From Mytilus edulis (Eukaryota > Mollusca > Bivalvia > Mytilida > Mytilidae), in NCBI RefSeq assembly GCF_963676685.1, contig NC_092345.1, positions 48,939,838 to 49,003,837 on the forward strand: a DNA stretch of 64,000 nt. The letters run 5' to 3'. The position numbers and the translations under genes were made by a program. Positions 61,201 to 64,000 of the stretch are shown piece by piece. Below the pieces are notes generated by a model. It worked only from the letters and a program-made list of their open reading frames with translations. It made no database searches and was not told the DNA's origin. Numbering within the stretch: position 1 is the first letter of the stretch; the number at the start of each line of letters is the position of its first letter.

Positions 61201-61323
61201 ACCCATTATCAACGTATATTTACGTTGATAGTGGGTCTTTTTCCATGGATAGAAACAAGTACTTGTGATGTATACGTATAGCATAAGAAAAGAATGAAAT
61301 ATGTACATACCAGTTGAAGACAT
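58288..61323 (-). CDS. Metallothionein, 69 aa, two coding exons
   Basis: Exon 1 is 61323-61311 (MSST plus one base) with a GTATGT donor. Exon 2 is 58484-58288, after a T-rich tract ending ATAG, with stop TAG. The split codon gives Gly5. The protein has 18 Cys in 69 residues, mostly as C-x-C pairs: CGCGDNCECGDSCVCC, a short linker PKMKGS, then CSCSSGGDCSCGDSC and CACTTACGCGKC, ending GKSKSS. The two halves match two metal-thiolate clusters. Metallothioneins bind Zn, Cu and Cd in the cytosol. It is shorter than the usual ~72-residue, 21-Cys mussel forms and lacks the molluscan C-terminal signature CTGxxxCxCxxxCxCK, so it is a divergent type. The 2.8-kb intron contains a transposon and a block shared with the EF-hand array. 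Two metal response elements lie upstream. Confidence 0.85.
58500..59290 (+). repeat. Block shared with 49320-49905, in metallothionein intron
   Basis: Counterpart of the block upstream of gene E and, in part (58957-59280), of the region upstream of gene D. Confidence 0.7.
59907..60916. mobile_element. 1,010-bp TIR transposon in metallothionein intron, GTGTA duplication
   Basis: The left end CAGGGGCGTAGCTA is matched by the right end TAGCTACGCCCCTG. The 5 bp GTGTA are repeated directly outside (59902-59906 and 60917-60921). The interior open frames on the minus strand show no transposase signature. As with 7649-8704, a CAG(G)G terminus and a 5-bp duplication suggest a hAT5-like or similar cut-and-paste family, without a helper gene here. 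Confidence 0.85.
61188..61253. repeat. Long imperfect hairpin in metallothionein intron
   Basis: 'tctatccatgg' and 'agacccattatcaacgta' pair with 'tacgttgatagtgggtct' and 'ccatggataga'. There is one internal bulge of unequal length and a short loop (tatt), about 58 bp from the exon 1 donor. Confidence 0.8.
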
Positions 61324-61421
61324 TTTCAATTGATGACTGATCAAAACTGCACTGTTAAATATTTAAGTCTTTCTCTTTTTGGAGTTTCAGTAAGAATTGT
61401 AAAATTAGCCGGCAAACACTC

Positions 61422-61432
61422 TTAATATAAAT
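61422..61432 (-). promoter_or_regulatory. TATA-like box of metallothionein
   Basis: The minus strand reads ATTTATATTAA about 100 bp upstream of the ATG, which would leave a ~70-nt leader. A second AT-rich palindrome (ttaaatatttaa, 61355-61366) is only ~32 bp from the ATG and is less likely to be the core box. Confidence 0.45.
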
Positions 61433-61468
61433 TCCAACAAGACACCACGTGTGTAAATTCAAAATACC

Positions 61469-61475
61469 GTGTGCA
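61469..61475 (-). promoter_or_regulatory. Metal response element 1
   Basis: The minus strand reads TGCACAC, then GGTAT. It fits the MTF-1 core TGCRCNC and lies 146 bp upstream of the metallothionein ATG, just beyond the TATA-like box. Confidence 0.6.
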
Positions 61476-61528
61476 AAGACATTAACGAATACAAATGGTC
61501 CCGCCATGATAAACCGGAAAAGTATTTA

Positions 61529-61540
61529 GCGCCGTGTGCA
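61529..61540 (-). promoter_or_regulatory. Metal response element 2
   Basis: The minus strand reads TGCACACGGCGC, matching the extended consensus TGCRCNCGGCCC at all but one base. It has the same orientation as element 1 and is 65 bp further upstream. Paired sites next to a metallothionein support metal-induced transcription. Confidence 0.65.
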
Positions 61541-61544
61541 GAAA

Positions 61545-62139
61545 AACAGGCATGGCCAGATTGTCCATAAATAAATATTCCCACTTAATGTTAGTCAGAA
61601 CATGTCATTTTTAAATGGTCAACCACCGGTTGAGCAAGATTAATAATTCGTAATAAATTTACAAGATGGCCTTGTGGATATGCACAGTGCAACAATTTAA
61701 CAATAAAGATGGCCTACAGCGAGGATCGAGTGACATGCACCTGAATAATAGATGTTCGCATTATCATTAATACGTATTCATTTTCATGACATTTCATATA
61801 CCTTATATTAATTCTTTGTCATTTATTGCTCGTTTGTCACACTTTTAAATTTCTAGTATTTATAAATACGCTTTTGATATGATATGAAGAATGATCAAGA
61901 ATGTATCTTCAGCAACTTCGCTTTGGTTAATATTTGAAAATATATAGTGCCACTGCAGAACTTACAGTCGGTTTTTTTAACTACTGATCAAGTAAAACCT
62001 GCAATTTTTATCTACATGCATCAAATGCTTTAATTTGTATTTTTCGTGACAAGAAATAAAAGTATCCGTACAGCATCCTTGGATCGTTACATAAAGTCCC
62101 TTTGAGACACAGACACTTGTCTCAGAAAAAAATTTCCTT
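61545..62139. other. Upstream of metallothionein, nothing further recognised
   Basis: AT-rich. No additional TGCRCNC core and no gene was seen. Confidence 0.4.
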
Positions 62140-62380
62140 TCTTTTTTATATTTGACAATTTTACGTATTATGTCTGTTTGTTTTGGTTCACACATCGTTG
62201 TCAATATACTGGAATTGTTTGCGACTGTCATACAAGTGGGAGGTTTAGCCAGCTATAAACAAGGTTTAATCCTCCATTTTCTACATAAAAAAATGCCTGT
62301 ACCAAGTAAGGAATATGATAGTTATAATCATTTCGTTTGCAGTGTTGAAGTGTTGATTTTGCCATTTTATTAGTTCTAGT
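62140..62380 (-). repeat. Dispersed repeat R2 (minus)
   Basis: 'gcgactgtcatacaagtggg', 'aggtttagccagctataaac', 'gtaccaagtaaggaatatga' are R2 reversed. Confidence 0.7.
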
Positions 62381-63436
62381 ATTGACAGTTAAACTCATAC
62401 ATCCTAAAGCAATCTATATTTGTGATAAATTTATTAAAAGTTTTGACCTGAAATATCTATAGCCGTATTGTATAACTCTATCGTTTTCTGTGACAAAACA
62501 TTTATAATAACTATATACACTCTAATCTGATTTTCATGTCATTTATGTACAAACATGTAACAACACCAATTTCAAGGCTAGTGAATGTTTTGAAACGTTT
62601 AACCTTATGAATATTCATGAGTGGAAAGTTTCTCGCAATAATCGTGACATGTAATAATGTTAACTTGTAACGAAAAACTTGATAAATAATTGCCACATAA
62701 TAGCTTATCAATATTCTTTTATCATTAAACAAACATAAACAAGGCAATTTTTAAACCAAAAATGGATAACGATACCAATCTAGACGTGGCTGTGTATTTT
62801 TACATCCTTGGTTTCATCGTTAAGTTTGACTCTGTAATGGTCACCTTAAAAGCCATTTATGAATAAATTCCTTATAGAAATATACATTGATTGAATTTTG
62901 GATGCTTTACGTCCAATGGCAAATATGTCATGCATGTTCGGGACGGGAACAAGTTAACAATAAATACAATAGGTATGTCCAGTAATGATAGAGGGCATCC
63001 AGGATGATGGTCGGGGAAACTTGGAATGCCACTGGAAAATGAGGGTATATTGGATAGAGACAGAAATTTTGCCTTGCAACAGGCCATCTACGGACCCCTC
63101 AAAGAGTTGTTGCAAGGGTTCTTAACGTGCAAAGAACGGAGAAATATATATGAAGTCTATAAGAATCGCACAATTTTGGAAAAGTATGACAGAAGCATTT
63201 CTTTCAAATAAATGTATGGTGTCCGCCTATGGACTCTTTTTCCGAAAAAATAAATGTAAATAGTCGCTTCTGCGATCTGCGAGTTGAAATAATTAATCAT
63301 ATACAAATTGAAATGTGTATGTTTATATAGAGTCTACTACTTCAAACCGACGATTTTTAAAATCACAATACTGGAGAAACCTATACTAGTTATAGTCAAC
63401 CATGATAATCAAAGTTACTTTTCCTCGTATTATCCT
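62381..63436. other. Intergenic DNA, nothing firm
   Basis: Several open frames of 60-80 codons (for example 62872-63087 minus, 63026-63211 plus) have no recognisable domain. A 34-codon frame with good start context begins at 62762 but ends without a donor. Confidence 0.4.
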
Positions 63437-63515
63437 ATGATAGATTTTAAACCTAAGATTAATTTTTTTATTGTCGCTTTAGTTTCCTTCTTGTGTCTGT
63501 CTATTCTCAGAAAGG
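63437..63515 (+). CDS. Candidate first exon of a gene running off the window
   Basis: ATG at 63437 encodes MIDFKPKINFFIVALVSFLC, then LSILRK, a hydrophobic signal-peptide or anchor segment. It ends at a perfect GTAAGT donor (63516-63521) in phase 1, common for secretory signal exons. No downstream exon can be confirmed in the last 480 bp, so it may be chance. Confidence 0.25.
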
Positions 63516-64000
63516 GTAAGTCGTAAATCGAAAAAAAATCCAACAGTCTAATTTATATAAAATTGTCATCTCGATTCCCCCCGAATCCGATAAAAAGCTG
63601 TGCTTTAAAGGCGGGGGCATCCGTTTGGCTGATTGGGATGTTTAAATACCCTCCCACGTCCAGTTTTAATGAGGTCGTTAGATCCGATGATTCTTGTAAG
63701 GAAAATGACACACGCTTTGAACAAATCTTTCGGTAGTCTAAAGATGGCCTGTTTCAAATAAAATTTCCAACTTGCGGGGCCTGGTGGTTACCTTTATTTG
63801 TAACGTTTAAGTCGATTTTAAATATGTGATTTGAACATAGATAAACTACTATTGTCTTCTTTTTTTTAAAATTTTACATCGGATGACCGTGAGGGCATTC
63901 CGGTGTATTGCTGTCGCCTTGATTTCCATTACGCAACTTTCGTGTTGGGATTGTATCCGATCTATAATAAAAATGATAATTACGCGGACATTATCGAGTG

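Noticed and set aside
62762-62866. 34-codon frame MDNDTNLDVAVYFY... with good start context
   Set aside because: No donor before the stop and no recognisable similarity; too short to support.
1-64000. tRNA, rRNA, CRISPR arrays or bacterial operons
   Set aside because: None seen; direct repeats here are eukaryotic interspersed or tandem repeats without regular spacers.

Overview
The window looks like nuclear DNA of a marine bivalve, most likely a mytilid mussel. It is AT-rich, has short exons in long introns with GT/AG junctions, and is dense in dispersed repeats that I recognise as mussel-type. Examples are the tails reading 'tctcattggcaatcataccacatc' and the 'tgtcatattcctgacttg' repeat. No bacterial features, rRNA, tRNA or CRISPR were found. 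Genes were built by joining exons by hand and checking phase at every junction; no transcript evidence was available.

Layout. 1-9.6 kb is intergenic: a decayed LINE 3' end (2.2 kb), a recent 234-bp tandem duplication (5.09-5.55 kb), and a ~1.06-kb terminal-inverted-repeat transposon (7.65-8.70 kb). 10.18-14.30 kb is a seven-exon plus-strand gene for a highly charged 332-aa protein of unknown function. 17.9-54.1 kb holds a tandem array of five plus-strand genes (called A to E here). They share one architecture: a signal-peptide exon, then three exons encoding four EF-hands, with introns in phases 2, 1, 1 at identical protein positions. A and B are diverged; C, D and E are close paralogues, and D and E are related by a ~7.2-kb duplication that includes upstream and intronic DNA. 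58.29-61.32 kb is a two-exon minus-strand metallothionein gene (69 aa, 18 Cys) with two metal-response-element matches and a TATA-like box upstream.

Mobile DNA lies throughout. A PIF/Harbinger-type element (perfect 50-bp inverted termini, TTA target duplication, transposase remnant) sits in the last intron of gene C. A dead Ty3/gypsy element lies between C and D. Two short elements with related termini and TAA duplications lie before gene A and inside gene D. A second ~1-kb element with a 5-bp target duplication lies in the metallothionein intron. Two decayed reverse-transcriptase fragments of a Penelope-like type are at 15.5 and 34.1 kb.

Functionally, the array predicts a family of small secreted calcium-binding proteins in which most paralogues have lost canonical loops but keep EF-hand 4 intact. 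A role in extracellular calcium handling (for example mantle, shell or byssus) is inference only. The metallothionein is a separate metal-binding gene and no functional link to the array is implied.
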